The position numbers and the translations under genes are program-made. From Candidatus Gastranaerophilales bacterium (GTDB lineage: Bacteria > Cyanobacteriota > Vampirovibrionia > Gastranaerophilales > Gastranaerophilaceae): 64,000 nt of DNA. The stretch lies in NCBI GenBank assembly GCA_024695865.1, contig JAILHI010000001.1:1-64000 (forward strand), in the 5' to 3' direction. Positions within the stretch are counted from its first letter, which is position 1, and every line of letters begins with the position of its first letter. The notes under the pieces were generated by a model. The model searched no databases. It saw only the letters and a program-made list of their open reading frames with translations, and had not been told where the DNA came from. This document shows positions 17,203 to 26,638 of the stretch, one piece after another.

Positions 17203-18000
17203 ATGCCGGTAGCATCAATGATTGAATTATTGGACGCAGGAGTTCACTTCGGACACCAAACACAAAGATGGAACCCCAAAATGAAACCGTATATTTACGG
17301 TGCAAGAAACGGGATTTACGTTTTAGACCTCAGAAAAACAACCCAAAAACTTGATGAAGCATACGCAATGGTCAGAGATTATGCAGCAAAGGGAAAAAAT
17401 GTTGTTTTCGTAGGAACAAAGAAGCAGGCAGCAGATGTTGTTGCTGAAGAAGCAGTAAGAGTCGGCGCTTACTACGTTAACCGCAGATGGCTCGGTGGCA
17501 TGATGACTAACTATGAAACCATCAAGGGCAGAGTCAACAAACTTCGTGAAACAGAAGAATTTATCAACTCGGGTTGTGCAGAAAAGTTACCGAAAAAAGA
17601 AATTGCACAAATCAACAAAAACCTTGAAAAATTGAGCAAAACTTTAGGCGGTATCAAGGAAATGAGAGGCATGCCCGATATTTTGGTAGTAATCGACCAA
17701 AAGAAAGAATTCATTGCAATTAAAGAAGCAAACAAATTAAACATTCCCGTTATTTGTCTTGCTGATACAAACGCAGACCCCGACGGAATTAATTGTATTA
17801 TCCCGGGCAATGACGATGCTATTCGTTCAATTAAACTTATCGTTTCAAAACTTGCAGATGCAGTTGCAGAAGGCAAAAAACTTCGTGAAAACAAAGCAAA
17901 CACGACAGCAAAAATCGAATCCGTAACGGCAAAAGATGCAGGTGTTGAAGAAGTTAAAGAAGATGCTAAAACCGAAGAAGAACCGGTTGCGGCTGAATAG
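17203..18000 (+). CDS. rpsB: 30S ribosomal protein S2
   Basis: A 265-residue S2. The N-terminus has LLDAGVHFGHQTQRWNPKM, the first S2 signature. YVNRRWLGGMMTNYETI and the second signature PDILVVIDQKKEFIAIKEA are present, then PVICLADTNADPDGI. A 35-residue acidic C-terminal tail extends past the core fold. The protein binds the 30S head/body junction and recruits S1. It is followed after 17 bases by tsf, the near-universal order. Confidence 0.98.
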   Translation: MPVASMIELLDAGVHFGHQTQRWNPKMKPYIYGARNGIYVLDLRKTTQKLDEAYAMVRDYAAKGKNVVFVGTKKQAADVVAEEAVRVGAYYVNRRWLGGMMTNYETIKGRVNKLRETEEFINSGCAEKLPKKEIAQINKNLEKLSKTLGGIKEMRGMPDILVVIDQKKEFIAIKEANKLNIPVICLADTNADPDGINCIIPGNDDAIRSIKLIVSKLADAVAEGKKLRENKANTTAKIESVTAKDAGVEEVKEDAKTEEEPVAAE

Positions 18001-18017
18001 TTTGAAAGGAAAAAACA

Positions 18018-18881
18018 ATGGCAATAACAGCAGCACAAGTAAAAGAACTTCGTGAAAAAACAGGAGCAGGCATAATGGATGCCAAAAAGGCTTTGACCGA
18101 AACCGACGGTGATATGGAAAAGGCTATGGAATTTTTAAGACAAAAAGGTATCGCTTCTGCTGACAAGAAAATGTCAAGAATTGCGGCTGAAGGTTTGGTT
18201 TCTTCATACATTGACGGAAACGTCGGTGTTATGATTGAAGTAAACTGCGAAACCGACTTTGTTGCAAAAAACCCCGAATTTGCAGAATTAACTCTTAACC
18301 TTGCAAAACAGGTAGCGGCAGTAAATCCTGCAAACGTTGAAGAATTGCTTGCTTCAACCTGCGCAAAATGCGGTCAAAAAGTAGAAGACATCATCAAAGA
18401 AAAAATCGCTAAAATCGGCGAAAAAATTACCGTAAGAAGATTTATTAAAGTTGAAGGCAACCCCGCAACTTACATTCACAACGGTAAAATCGGTGTTCTT
18501 CTAAACACTGATAAGGCTGACGAAGTTGTTCAAAAAGACGTATGCTTACACATCGCAAGTTCGGCTCCCGAATTTGTTTCAAGACAGGAAATTCCTCAGG
18601 AAGTTATCGATGAAGAAACCCGTATTGAAATGGGTAAAGAAGACCTTGCGAAGAAGCCCGAAAACATCAGAGCAAAAATCGTTGAAGGCAGAGTCAATAA
18701 GTTAATGGCTCAAAAATGTCTTTTGGAACAACCTTTCATCAAAAACCCCGATGAAACAGTTGAAAACATTATCAAAGACCATTTTGCAATCAAGTCATTC
18801 ACTCGCTGGGTTCTCGGCGAAGGACTTGAAAAACGCAGCGATAACTTTGCGGAAGAAGTTGCAAACCAAATGAAAGGCTAA
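18018..18881 (+). CDS. tsf: Elongation factor Ts
   Basis: A 287-residue guanine-nucleotide exchange factor for EF-Tu. The N-terminal UBA-like domain has VKELREKTGAGIMDAKKAL, and the core motif NCETDFVAKNPEF inserts beside the EF-Tu nucleotide site. The C-terminal module ends in TRWVLGEGLEKR. Length is within the usual range. It is co-transcribed with rpsB and followed by a strong terminator. Confidence 0.98.
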   Translation: MAITAAQVKELREKTGAGIMDAKKALTETDGDMEKAMEFLRQKGIASADKKMSRIAAEGLVSSYIDGNVGVMIEVNCETDFVAKNPEFAELTLNLAKQVAAVNPANVEELLASTCAKCGQKVEDIIKEKIAKIGEKITVRRFIKVEGNPATYIHNGKIGVLLNTDKADEVVQKDVCLHIASSAPEFVSRQEIPQEVIDEETRIEMGKEDLAKKPENIRAKIVEGRVNKLMAQKCLLEQPFIKNPDETVENIIKDHFAIKSFTRWVLGEGLEKRSDNFAEEVANQMKG

Positions 18882-18899
18882 TTTCGCAAAAAAGAAATT

Positions 18900-18932
18900 T
18901 AACGGCTGTATTTTGAAATACAGCCGTTTTTT
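18900..18932 (+). terminator. Intrinsic terminator after tsf
   Basis: The stem AACGGCTGTATT/AATACAGCCGTT has a short loop and is followed by a run of T. It ends the rpsB-tsf transcript 20 bases after the tsf stop codon. Confidence 0.9.
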
Positions 18933-18949
18933 ATGCTATTATAAAAAGT

Positions 18950-19957
18950 ATGAAAATTCTGTTTTTAATCTGTATATGTTTAATTCTTACCGTAATCACT
19001 CTGGCTGCGGAAATTTTCAGAATGAAGAAAAACCAAAAACGCAGTGAAACACAGGCGCTGAAAATGATTAGGCAAATCAGATACGGTCAGTTTAACATTA
19101 ATCTTGAAACCTTTAAAAACGAGCAAATCAAAACGGCGACCGCAAAAATGCTTGAGGCTCTCAAAGACAGAGAGGCTATGCTTGCGGAATACAAACAGAT
19201 TTTGATGGAGCAGAATAAATCTCTTGAACAGAGCATTGAAAGAGAAAAAGAGGCGCAAAAGTTCAAGGACGACTTTATTGCGGCTCTGACGCATGATTTA
19301 AAGACCCCCGTTATTGCGGAAGTCAATACGATAAAAATGTTTTTGTCGGGCACCTTCGGCGAAATTTCCGAAAGCCAGAAGGAAGTTTTGGAAATGATGC
19401 TCCGCTCGGATAAAGATTTAATCGAACTTTCGGAAATGCTTTTGCAAACATACAAATATCAGCAGACAGAAATCGTTCTTTCGAAAACCAAAACCGATTT
19501 AAACGGCTACATTGCTGAAATTTTTCAGGATTTGTACCCGATATTAAATTCCAAACAGCAAAAGCCTTTATTAAACAAGCCCGACGAGCCTGTTTTTGCG
19601 GAAATTGACACGATACACTTTAAAAGAGTTTTGCACAATCTGATTTTAAATGCCTCAAAATACGGCTTTGCAGACACAACAATCACAATATCACTCGAAA
19701 AACAGGAAGATAATGCCGTTATAAAAGTTACAAATGTCGGCGAAAAAATTAATCCCGAAGATATTGAACTGATTTTTCAGAAATATTATACGGGTATAAA
19801 CAAATTTTCTTATATCGGAACGGGATTAGGCTTATACTGCGTAAACAAAATCGTAAAGGCGCATGGCGGAAATGTAAAAGTTGATGTAAAAGATGACAGC
19901 GAAACAACCTTTACCGTGATAATACCGACAGAAAGCGGTGAAAATGAACAGATTTAA
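18950..19957 (+). CDS. Sensor histidine kinase, membrane-anchored, orphan
   Basis: A 335-residue kinase. One N-terminal membrane helix (ILFLICICLILTVITLAAEIF) leaves almost no periplasmic loop, so sensing is probably intramembrane or cytoplasmic. A coiled coil follows to ~residue 100. The phospho-acceptor H-box is ALTHDLKTP with His115. The ATP-binding domain has the N-box LHNLILNASKYG and the G-box GTGLGLYCVNKIV. No response regulator lies nearby. It overlaps the downstream membrane protein gene by 14 bases, suggesting a functional link. Start ATG is 18 bases after the tsf terminator. Confidence 0.88.
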   Translation: MKILFLICICLILTVITLAAEIFRMKKNQKRSETQALKMIRQIRYGQFNINLETFKNEQIKTATAKMLEALKDREAMLAEYKQILMEQNKSLEQSIEREKEAQKFKDDFIAALTHDLKTPVIAEVNTIKMFLSGTFGEISESQKEVLEMMLRSDKDLIELSEMLLQTYKYQQTEIVLSKTKTDLNGYIAEIFQDLYPILNSKQQKPLLNKPDEPVFAEIDTIHFKRVLHNLILNASKYGFADTTITISLEKQEDNAVIKVTNVGEKINPEDIELIFQKYYTGINKFSYIGTGLGLYCVNKIVKAHGGNVKVDVKDDSETTFTVIIPTESGENEQI

Positions 19958-21557
19958 GGTTTTAATATTTTTTATCGTTCTTTTGCTTTGGTGCTGTGCG
20001 CTCGTTTATCACGTAAAACCCGACTATGACCTTTTTGCAAGACTTATTGCCGGCATGAGCGTTGTTGAAAACGGCAAAGTTCTGATGCACGATTTTTATT
20101 CTTATACTCAGACAAACCCAGTGTGGCTTGACCACGAATACGGCGCAAGTGTTGTAATTTATTGGGTTACAACGCTTTCGGAATTTTTTCACAAGACCAA
20201 ATTTGAAATGCTTGTTATTTTGCAGCAGCTTTTGATTTTTGCGATTATGTCGCTGTGTGTGTTGTGCGTAAAAATCAGAAAACCGCAATTTTCTGTTCCT
20301 TATCAGATTTTATATTTTGCACTTGCGGCGCTTGCCGCTAAAATAGCCTTTGTTCCGACAATAAGATGTCATTTGTTTACGTTTTTGTTTTTCGCTTTAC
20401 TGCTTGTAATTCTTGAAGGTTACAGAAATTACAACAAAAAGTATCTGCTTTGCTTTGTTCCGGTTTTAATGCTTGTCTGGGCAAATACGCACGGCGGCTG
20501 TCTGAGCGGACTCGGAATTTTGGCGCTTTATGCGTTGGGAGAAGCACTTAACAAAAAAGATTTTAAACCGTATCTGATAACGCTTTTTGTTTCTTTTGCA
20601 ATGCTCTTTATTAATCCCTACGGTATTGATTATGTAAAATTTCTGTTCACGGCGGGAACAATGGACAGAACGTTAATTCAGGAATGGCAATCTCCGTTTG
20701 TAATTCACGGGCAGGCAGTTAATTTTATTGTTTATTTTGCTTTTATGTTCGGAATTTTCTTCGGTCAGTTGCTTTCGCAAAAGGCTGATTTTAAAAATTA
20801 CGACAAAACAAAACTGTTTTTAATGCTTTCAACAGGCTTTTTGTCTGTTTTGTATGCAAAGCTGATACCGTTTTTTGTGATAACCTCGTCAATTTTTATG
20901 TTTGACGATATTTTTGAGATTTTGAACAAAAACAAAGTTCTCAAATGGCTGAACAATCCCGAAAACAAAATCGTTTATGCCGTTATTATTCTCCTGTCGG
21001 CCGTCGTTATCAATGTCGGCAACGGGGCAAAAAAAATCAGCCTGATTCAATATCCTTATCAGGCCGTTGAATTTATAAAACAGAAAAAACTTTCGGGAAA
21101 TTTGTTTACGGATATGACCTACGGAAGTTTTTGTGCTTATAAACTTTATCCCCAAAACAAAATCTTTATGGACGGACGTTATGAGGAGGTTTACAACCCC
21201 GAACTTCTTGAAAAAATAAAGAATTTTGCAAAACAGGAGGGCGAAAACCCGATGAGCGTGGTGACGGACTATCCGACGGATATTGTTTTACTGTTCAGTA
21301 ATAACAAGTCCGTCCCGATGACAGATATACCTCTTTCGGTTAAGTTACAGGAACTCGGCTGGAAACTAATATTTAAAGACGGCTGGTGGTTTGTACTTGT
21401 CCGTCCTGATTATCCGTATAATGATGAGATTTATGACGAATTTGCAAAAGACAAAAAGGAAAGTTTTCATTTGGATAAATACGAATATTTATCGTCAAAA
21501 TTGTTTGAAACAGGTATTACAAAAGAAATTTTAAAGGAAGTATCTTCGGCAGAATAA
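19944..21557 (+). CDS. Polytopic membrane protein, GT-C glycosyltransferase-like
   Basis: A protein of about 537 residues with many membrane helices. After the first helix it has PDYDLFARLIAG...DFYSYTQTNPVWLDHEYGA, a pattern of acidic residues plus Trp and His in the first external loop like that of GT-C glycosyltransferases using lipid-linked sugars. A ~150-residue soluble C-terminal domain (DGRYEEVYNPELLEKI) is also typical. Substrate is unknown; role in envelope glycosylation is inference. I prefer ATG 19944 over the in-frame GTG 19938. It overlaps the histidine kinase gene by 14 bases and is followed by a short repeat fragment. Confidence 0.6.
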   Translation: MNRFKVLIFFIVLLLWCCALVYHVKPDYDLFARLIAGMSVVENGKVLMHDFYSYTQTNPVWLDHEYGASVVIYWVTTLSEFFHKTKFEMLVILQQLLIFAIMSLCVLCVKIRKPQFSVPYQILYFALAALAAKIAFVPTIRCHLFTFLFFALLLVILEGYRNYNKKYLLCFVPVLMLVWANTHGGCLSGLGILALYALGEALNKKDFKPYLITLFVSFAMLFINPYGIDYVKFLFTAGTMDRTLIQEWQSPFVIHGQAVNFIVYFAFMFGIFFGQLLSQKADFKNYDKTKLFLMLSTGFLSVLYAKLIPFFVITSSIFMFDDIFEILNKNKVLKWLNNPENKIVYAVIILLSAVVINVGNGAKKISLIQYPYQAVEFIKQKKLSGNLFTDMTYGSFCAYKLYPQNKIFMDGRYEEVYNPELLEKIKNFAKQEGENPMSVVTDYPTDIVLLFSNNKSVPMTDIPLSVKLQELGWKLIFKDGWWFVLVRPDYPYNDEIYDEFAKDKKESFHLDKYEYLSSKLFETGITKEILKEVSSAE

Positions 21558-21574
21558 AGCCTGCCCTACAACTG

Positions 21575-21635
21575 CAAATACATCGTCATTGCGAAAAATG
21601 CGTAAGCATTTTGTGGCAATCCCTTTCGGCACTTA
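21575..21635. repeat. Short fragment of the dispersed repeat family
   Basis: Contains acatcgtcattgcg and gtggcaatccctttcgg, the core blocks of the dispersed family, without the 13-bp terminal repeats. It lies between the GT-C-like gene and the 3' end of the small secreted protein gene. The preceding gcctgccctaca resembles the arm of the palindrome family at 37221 and 38043. Confidence 0.5.
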
Positions 21636-21902
21636 CGGCATAATAATATTTTTCATAAAAATCTCGGTATATTCGGGTCTGTTATACTCTCCGCCATCTA
21701 CAAAAAAACTTTTTCTCTTTTTTTTGTTCTTTTTCGGTTTTTCGGCATTTTGGTTATTTTCTCCATTAATATTACCGTCAGTTGTTTCAACCTGTTCTTT
21801 TTCACCATTTATCGAGCATGCAAATCCCGTTACACAGTCTTTTGCACAAACAACAGGAGATAAGAACAATACAAACAAAATAAACCATAAATATTTTTTC
21901 AT
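21633..21902 (-). CDS. Small secreted protein
   Basis: An 89-residue protein with a clear signal peptide: Lys-Lys, a hydrophobic core (YLWFILFVLFLSPVV), and a probable cleavage after Val-Cys-Ala at residue 19 or 20. The mature part has two cysteines close to the N-terminus (C23 and C29), then an Asn/Glu-rich linker and a run of lysines (KPKKNKKKRK). No family is recognised. The opposite-strand frame over the same bases has no such features. It lies alone between two plus-strand genes. Confidence 0.55.
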   Translation of the reverse strand: MKKYLWFILFVLFLSPVVCAKDCVTGFACSINGEKEQVETTDGNINGENNQNAEKPKKNKKKRKSFFVDGGEYNRPEYTEIFMKNIIMP

Positions 21903-22044
21903 TTCCGACCCCCCGAAAAAATTAAACTATTCTCGGTTATATTATAAACTTTTCTTAAAAATTTTTTATTAAACAAAGTGTTAATGTTTTCAAAAATAAT
22001 TTTTGCGGTAAAATGGTATAAAGAATTTTTAACGGAAGATGAAT

Positions 22045-23904
22045 ATGGAAATTATAGAACCTCAACAGGACGATAAACTGGTTTTAAAGCAAACACAGGC
22101 TTCAACGTCTTTTCAGTATAAATATTTATTAGTCAGATTTTTCCCGTTTTTAAAACCCTTTTTGGGCAGAGCAATAATTAACTTTGCAATCTCGCTGCCC
22201 GCAGGTCTTTTAGATGCGGTTACGGCATTTGCAATCCAGCCTTATATGGATAAAGTTATCAATGCACCTGCATCGCCTCAAAGAGATTTGTATGCAATAT
22301 TAATCCCGTTTGCAATTATCGCTTTTGCAATCGTGCAGGGTGTTGTTAAATACCTGAACGTTTATCTTACAAACTGGACTATGAAAAAGGTTACAAACTA
22401 CGTTCAGAAAAAGGCTTATGAAAAACTGTTGACTTTAAATACAAGATTTTACGATGTAAATTCATCGGGAACAATTATTTCAAGATTTTTGACAGACCCT
22501 ATAATTTCGGCATCAACAATTCTTGACCAGATTAAGACCATTTTGACAACGGGTATCGGCTCAATTGCTCTTGTCTGTGTTCTTTTATACAACTCTTGGA
22601 AACTTGCTTTAGTCGGTGTTGTCGTAATGTCTGCGGCAATCATTCCTGCGGCAATGCTCAGAAAACGTATTTTGAGAACTTCAAACGCATCGCTTGCGGT
22701 TACGGGTGATATGTCAACCAATTACTTTGAAACCTGCGGCGGAAACAGAACAATCACAGCCTACAATTTGGGCGGCAGACAGTACAGAATTTTTGACAAC
22801 CAGATTGAAGAAATCTTTGATTTGCACATGTCTTTGACAAAACGTGTTGCACTTGCATCACCTTCGATGTTCTTTATTGCATCAATAGGTTTTGCAATAG
22901 TTCTCTGGTACGGAAACCATTTGATTTTAACGGGTGATATGACAATCGGTAAATTTGCATCTTTCCTTGCCGCTTTGATTATGCTGTATAAACCTATGAA
23001 AAACCTCGGCGATACTTTAACCGCAATTCAGCAGTTCTTTGTATCTTTAAGCCGTGTATTTGAATTGTTTGACCTCGAATCAGAAATAAAAGAAAAAGAA
23101 AACGCAAAAGAAATTACAGGTATTAATGATGCCGTAACCTTTGAAAACGTCAACTTTGAATACGTAAAAAATATTCCTGTAATCAAAAACTTCAACTTAA
23201 CGGTTAAAAAAGGTGAAACGATGGCAATTGTCGGAAACTCGGGCGGCGGAAAAACTACTCTCGTAAACTTACTTCCGAGATTTTACGACGTTAAAGGTGG
23301 TTCTATCAAGATTGACGGAACGGATATCAGAGATTTCAGCATAAATTCTCTCAGAGGTATTATGTCGATAGTCTTTCAGGATAATTTCATTTTTGCGGGA
23401 ACAATCAGAGAAAATATTCTTATGGGCAGACCCGATGCAACGGAAGATGAACTGAAAGCCGTTGTTCAAAGCGCTCACCTTGAAGAATTTATAAACACTC
23501 TCCCCGATGGTCTGGATACCGTTGTCGGCGAAAGAGGAACAAGTTTGTCGGGCGGACAAAGACAACGTGTTGCAATCGCAAGAGCAATGATAAGACAATC
23601 CGATATCGTTATTCTTGATGAAGCGACTTCTGCTCTTGATAACGAATCCGAAGCAATCGTTCAAAAGGCAATAGACAACCTTATGAAAGATAAAACTGTA
23701 TTTGTAATCGCACACAGACTGTCAACAATCCAAAACGCAGACAGAATTGCCGTAATTAACGAGGGCGAACTTGTCGAACTCGGCACACACGAAGAACTTA
23801 TGCAAATAGAAGGCGGCGAATACAAACATCTTTATGAAATGCAGTTCAAACAGCAGGAAAAGAAAACTGCCGAACAATCAGAACAATCAGAACAGGCAGA
23901 ATAA
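22045..23904 (+). CDS. ABC exporter, MsbA/lipid-A-flippase-type (fused TM and ATPase)
   Basis: A half-transporter of about 619 residues. Six membrane helices in the first ~330 residues include a PYMDKVINAP segment after TM1. The ATPase follows: Walker A GNSGGGKTTLVNLL, Q-loop VFQDNFIFAGTIRENI, signature LSGGQRQRVAIARA, Walker B DIVILDEATSALD and the H-loop IAHRLST. It works as a homodimer exporting lipid or lipopolysaccharide precursors, or peptides; the sequence alone does not fix the substrate. ATG 22045 is preferred to ATG 22039 because GGAAG ends six bases before it. The C-terminus is a Gln/Glu-rich tail. Confidence 0.92.
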   Translation: MEIIEPQQDDKLVLKQTQASTSFQYKYLLVRFFPFLKPFLGRAIINFAISLPAGLLDAVTAFAIQPYMDKVINAPASPQRDLYAILIPFAIIAFAIVQGVVKYLNVYLTNWTMKKVTNYVQKKAYEKLLTLNTRFYDVNSSGTIISRFLTDPIISASTILDQIKTILTTGIGSIALVCVLLYNSWKLALVGVVVMSAAIIPAAMLRKRILRTSNASLAVTGDMSTNYFETCGGNRTITAYNLGGRQYRIFDNQIEEIFDLHMSLTKRVALASPSMFFIASIGFAIVLWYGNHLILTGDMTIGKFASFLAALIMLYKPMKNLGDTLTAIQQFFVSLSRVFELFDLESEIKEKENAKEITGINDAVTFENVNFEYVKNIPVIKNFNLTVKKGETMAIVGNSGGGKTTLVNLLPRFYDVKGGSIKIDGTDIRDFSINSLRGIMSIVFQDNFIFAGTIRENILMGRPDATEDELKAVVQSAHLEEFINTLPDGLDTVVGERGTSLSGGQRQRVAIARAMIRQSDIVILDEATSALDNESEAIVQKAIDNLMKDKTVFVIAHRLSTIQNADRIAVINEGELVELGTHEELMQIEGGEYKHLYEMQFKQQEKKTAEQSEQSEQAE

Positions 23905-23942
23905 CAAAAAACATTAAATCCCAAAACGAAAGAGTAATTGCT

Positions 23943-24791
23943 ATGATGCAAAGATTAAAAGATAAACAGAGCAAGAAAATTAAAAAACCCGATTTTTCAA
24001 CAAAAGAGGGCAGAGGCATGCTTGCCTACATTTTGCAAAAAGAGTTTGAATATATTTTAAATATCGATAAAGATGCCGAAACACCTTTTATCAAAAGAGT
24101 CAAAGAAGATTTCGTTCCCCGTTTTACAAAAAGAATGATTGAAAATCCGACAAAGAAAATCATGATTGGTATCTGCGGAGAATCGGCAAGCGGAAAAACT
24201 ACTATCTGCAAACATATCAAAAAGGCTATCGGCAAATTCAATCTGCCCGTAGAAATTATCAGTACGGACAATTATTTTAACGATATTTCCGAATTAATCA
24301 AACAGCACGGCGGTTTTGACAAGTTTCTCGAATCGGGCTATGACCTTGATGCACCGAGTAACTTTATGACGGAGCAATTAAAAGAAGATATTAAAATGCT
24401 TGCAGACGGATATGATGTTATGACCCCGCAATATCTAATCAACGGAAGCGGTGTAAATATTCCCCATTCTCTGCCTGCAAAATCGCAGAAAATCATTGCG
24501 GTTGAGGGCTTGGCGGCTATGTATGACAATGTTTACGACTTGTTTGATATCAAAATTTATATTGATATCGACCGTCAGGAGCAGGAAGAAAGATTTTTGG
24601 CTCGTGCCGCATCAAGAAATCAAAACAGGGAAAATGCCCTTAAACAGTTAAAATACATAAGAGAGGCATCGGAAAAATATATTCTTCCCCACAAGCACAA
24701 ATGGGATATTATCGTAAACGGCTCTGTTTCCATACCCTATTTTGAACAGATTATTGAGTATCTTTACGGCGTAACAAACAATTTTGAATAA
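23943..24791 (+). CDS. Uridine kinase/phosphoribulokinase-family P-loop kinase
   Basis: A 282-residue protein. A ~70-residue N-terminal extension precedes the P-loop GESASGKTT (residues 79-87). The family's ISTDNYFND motif and a substrate segment IYIDIDRQEQEERFLAR follow. The fold is that of uridine kinase, pantothenate kinase and phosphoribulokinase; the DNYF motif favours a uridine-kinase-like enzyme. The N-terminal extension is not part of standard Udk, so the substrate is left open. It follows the ABC exporter after 38 bases and probably shares its transcript. Confidence 0.78.
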   Translation: MMQRLKDKQSKKIKKPDFSTKEGRGMLAYILQKEFEYILNIDKDAETPFIKRVKEDFVPRFTKRMIENPTKKIMIGICGESASGKTTICKHIKKAIGKFNLPVEIISTDNYFNDISELIKQHGGFDKFLESGYDLDAPSNFMTEQLKEDIKMLADGYDVMTPQYLINGSGVNIPHSLPAKSQKIIAVEGLAAMYDNVYDLFDIKIYIDIDRQEQEERFLARAASRNQNRENALKQLKYIREASEKYILPHKHKWDIIVNGSVSIPYFEQIIEYLYGVTNNFE

Positions 24792-24816
24792 AATAAAACA
24801 GAGAAATTATTCATAA

Positions 24817-24949
24817 GTTACCACAAAAATCAACTTAATACGTCATTACGAGGCTTGTCCGAAGTAATCCCCGAAAAAGATTGCCACGCTCACTTTGTTC
24901 GCTCGCAATGACAATAGACATAAAGGGTTACAAGTATTTTTGTGGTAAC
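24817..24949. mobile_element. MITE-like repeat copy D, complete (133 bp)
   Basis: Bounded by GTTACCACAAAAA (24817-24829) and TTTTTGTGGTAAC (24937-24949). The interior has cgtcattacgag and ctcgcaatgac arms. It is in the opposite orientation to copy C but has the same length and near-identical internal sequence. It occupies most of the 237-base gap before the WecG-type gene. Confidence 0.8.
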
Positions 24950-25028
24950 AGACAGATAATTACCTCAAAAAGTTGTAAAAAATATTACAAAATAGGACTT
25001 TTCGGCTTTTTTCCTGTATAATGTTTGT

Positions 25029-25754
25029 ATGGAGAGAAAAACTGCTGAAATATTGGGATATAAAGTAGATTTGCTGAGTTTTGACGAGGCATTAAAAACC
25101 GTCCTTGACAAAACAGAGGAACAAAATACCCAAACCGTTACAATTAACCCCGAAATGATTGCTCTCGGTGAAAAAAATCAGGAATTTTCGGAAATTTTAA
25201 AAAATGCCGATTTGGTTATCCCTGACGGTTTTGGTATAAAACTTGCCCTTATGCTTTACGGTATTAAACAGCAGCAAATTCCGGGGATTGAATTTTCCAA
25301 AAAACTAATTGCACATTGTGCGGAAAATTCTCTGCCCGTTGCACTTATCGGCGCAAAAGAAGAAACAATCCAAAAGGCTTGTGAAAACTTAAAAAACGAA
25401 TACCCTAATCTGAAAATCTGTTACAAAAAAAACGGATATTTCAAAGAAGATGAAGAAAGAGCAATAATCGACGAGATGAAACAGTCCTGTCCGAAACTCG
25501 TTCTTGCGGCTCTCGGTGTACCCAAACAGGAGATTTTTATAAACAAATATAAAAATGAGTTTCAAAACACAATGTTTGTAGGTGTTGGCGGCAGTTTTGA
25601 CGTCTGGGCGGGAAATGTAAAAAGAGCGCCGTTAATCTTCAGAAAATTAGGCTGTGAGTGGCTTTGGCGGTTAATTAAAGAACCGTCAAGATTTAACAGA
25701 ATGTTTCCCACTTTACCATTATTTGTTTTTAAGGTTATAATGAATAAAAAGTAA
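25029..25754 (+). CDS. WecG/TagA/CpsF-family glycosyltransferase
   Basis: A 241-residue GT26 enzyme that transfers N-acetylmannosamine or an N-acetylmannosaminuronate-type sugar to an undecaprenyl-linked acceptor. The family motifs are present: VTINPEMIALGEKN, LVIPDGFGIKLAL, GAKEETIQKACENL, VLAALGVPKQEIF and VGGSFDVWAGNVKRAP, with a basic C-terminus (WRLIKEPSRFNRM) that binds the membrane. The UDP-GlcNAc 2-epimerase at 53297, elsewhere in the window, could supply its UDP-ManNAc. It lies 30 bases before the transketolase genes. Confidence 0.92.
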   Translation: MERKTAEILGYKVDLLSFDEALKTVLDKTEEQNTQTVTINPEMIALGEKNQEFSEILKNADLVIPDGFGIKLALMLYGIKQQQIPGIEFSKKLIAHCAENSLPVALIGAKEETIQKACENLKNEYPNLKICYKKNGYFKEDEERAIIDEMKQSCPKLVLAALGVPKQEIFINKYKNEFQNTMFVGVGGSFDVWAGNVKRAPLIFRKLGCEWLWRLIKEPSRFNRMFPTLPLFVFKVIMNKK

Positions 25755-25784
25755 TGTTGCAGTATAGAAGAAAACAGGTGATTT

Positions 25785-26624
25785 ATGTTAAAAGTATTAT
25801 CAAAAGAAGAAATTGAAGAAATCAAAACAGTTGCCAAAAAACTTCGTGCAAACATTGTGAGAATGATTCACAATGCACAATCGGGACACCCCGGCGGAAG
25901 CCTTTCGGCAATAGACATCTTAACGGTTTTATACACAAAAGTTATGAAACAGTATCCCGATTGGGATAAAAACCCCGATTTTGAAAATCGTGACAGATTT
26001 GTTTTGTCAAAGGGTCACGCATCGGCGGCTATATATTCTATCCTCGCTCACTGCGGATATTTTCCCGAAGCAGATTTACTCGAATACAGAAAATTCGGAA
26101 CAAAATTACAGGGTCACCCCTGCTGCACTAAATTAAAAGGTATTGAAGTTTCAACAGGTTCACTCGGACAGGGACTTTCAATCGCATGCGGTATGGCTTT
26201 GGGCTTAAAATTAGACAAAAAAGACTCAAAAGTATTTGCCCTTATGGGTGACGGCGAACTTCAGGAAGGAAGTATCTGGGAAGCAGCAATGAATGCGGCT
26301 CACTACAAATTAAACAACCTTATAGGTATTGTTGACAGAAACAGACTTCAGATTGACGGAAATACCGAAGATGTAATGGCAATAGGCGATGCAGGCGCTA
26401 AATTTGCGGCTTTCGGCTGGAACGTAATTGAAATCGACGGTCATGACATCGAGGCAATTTACGAAGCACTTGAAAAGGGTAAAGAATCAACCGACAAACC
26501 GACCGTAATCATTGCAAATACGGTAAAAGGAAAGGGTGTTTCCTTTATGGAAAATCAGGCAGGCTGGCACGGTAAAGCACCTAATGACGAACAGCTTGCA
26601 CAGGCATTGGAAGAATTGAAATAA
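25785..26624 (+). CDS. Transketolase, N-terminal (TPP-binding) subunit
   Basis: A 279-residue subunit carrying the thiamine-pyrophosphate pyrimidine/diphosphate half: [42 protein letters not shown], the Mg/TPP motif [14 protein letters not shown]...GIVDRN, and [12 protein letters not shown]. It pairs with the adjacent C-terminal subunit to form a split transketolase, as in archaea and many anaerobes. It acts in the non-oxidative pentose phosphate pathway. The gap to the second subunit is 14 bases and includes a GGGG-containing ribosome-binding region. Confidence 0.95.
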   Translation: MLKVLSKEEIEEIKTVAKKLRANIVRMIHNAQSGHPGGSLSAIDILTVLYTKVMKQYPDWDKNPDFENRDRFVLSKGHASAAIYSILAHCGYFPEADLLEYRKFGTKLQGHPCCTKLKGIEVSTGSLGQGLSIACGMALGLKLDKKDSKVFALMGDGELQEGSIWEAAMNAAHYKLNNLIGIVDRNRLQIDGNTEDVMAIGDAGAKFAAFGWNVIEIDGHDIEAIYEALEKGKESTDKPTVIIANTVKGKGVSFMENQAGWHGKAPNDEQLAQALEELK

Positions 26625-26638
26625 CGGGGGAAACAGAA

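Noticed and set aside
21589-21972. A 127-codon plus-strand frame opposite the small secreted protein gene
   Set aside because: It starts within a repeat fragment and is Phe/Ser-rich without motifs, whereas the minus-strand frame has a clean signal peptide.
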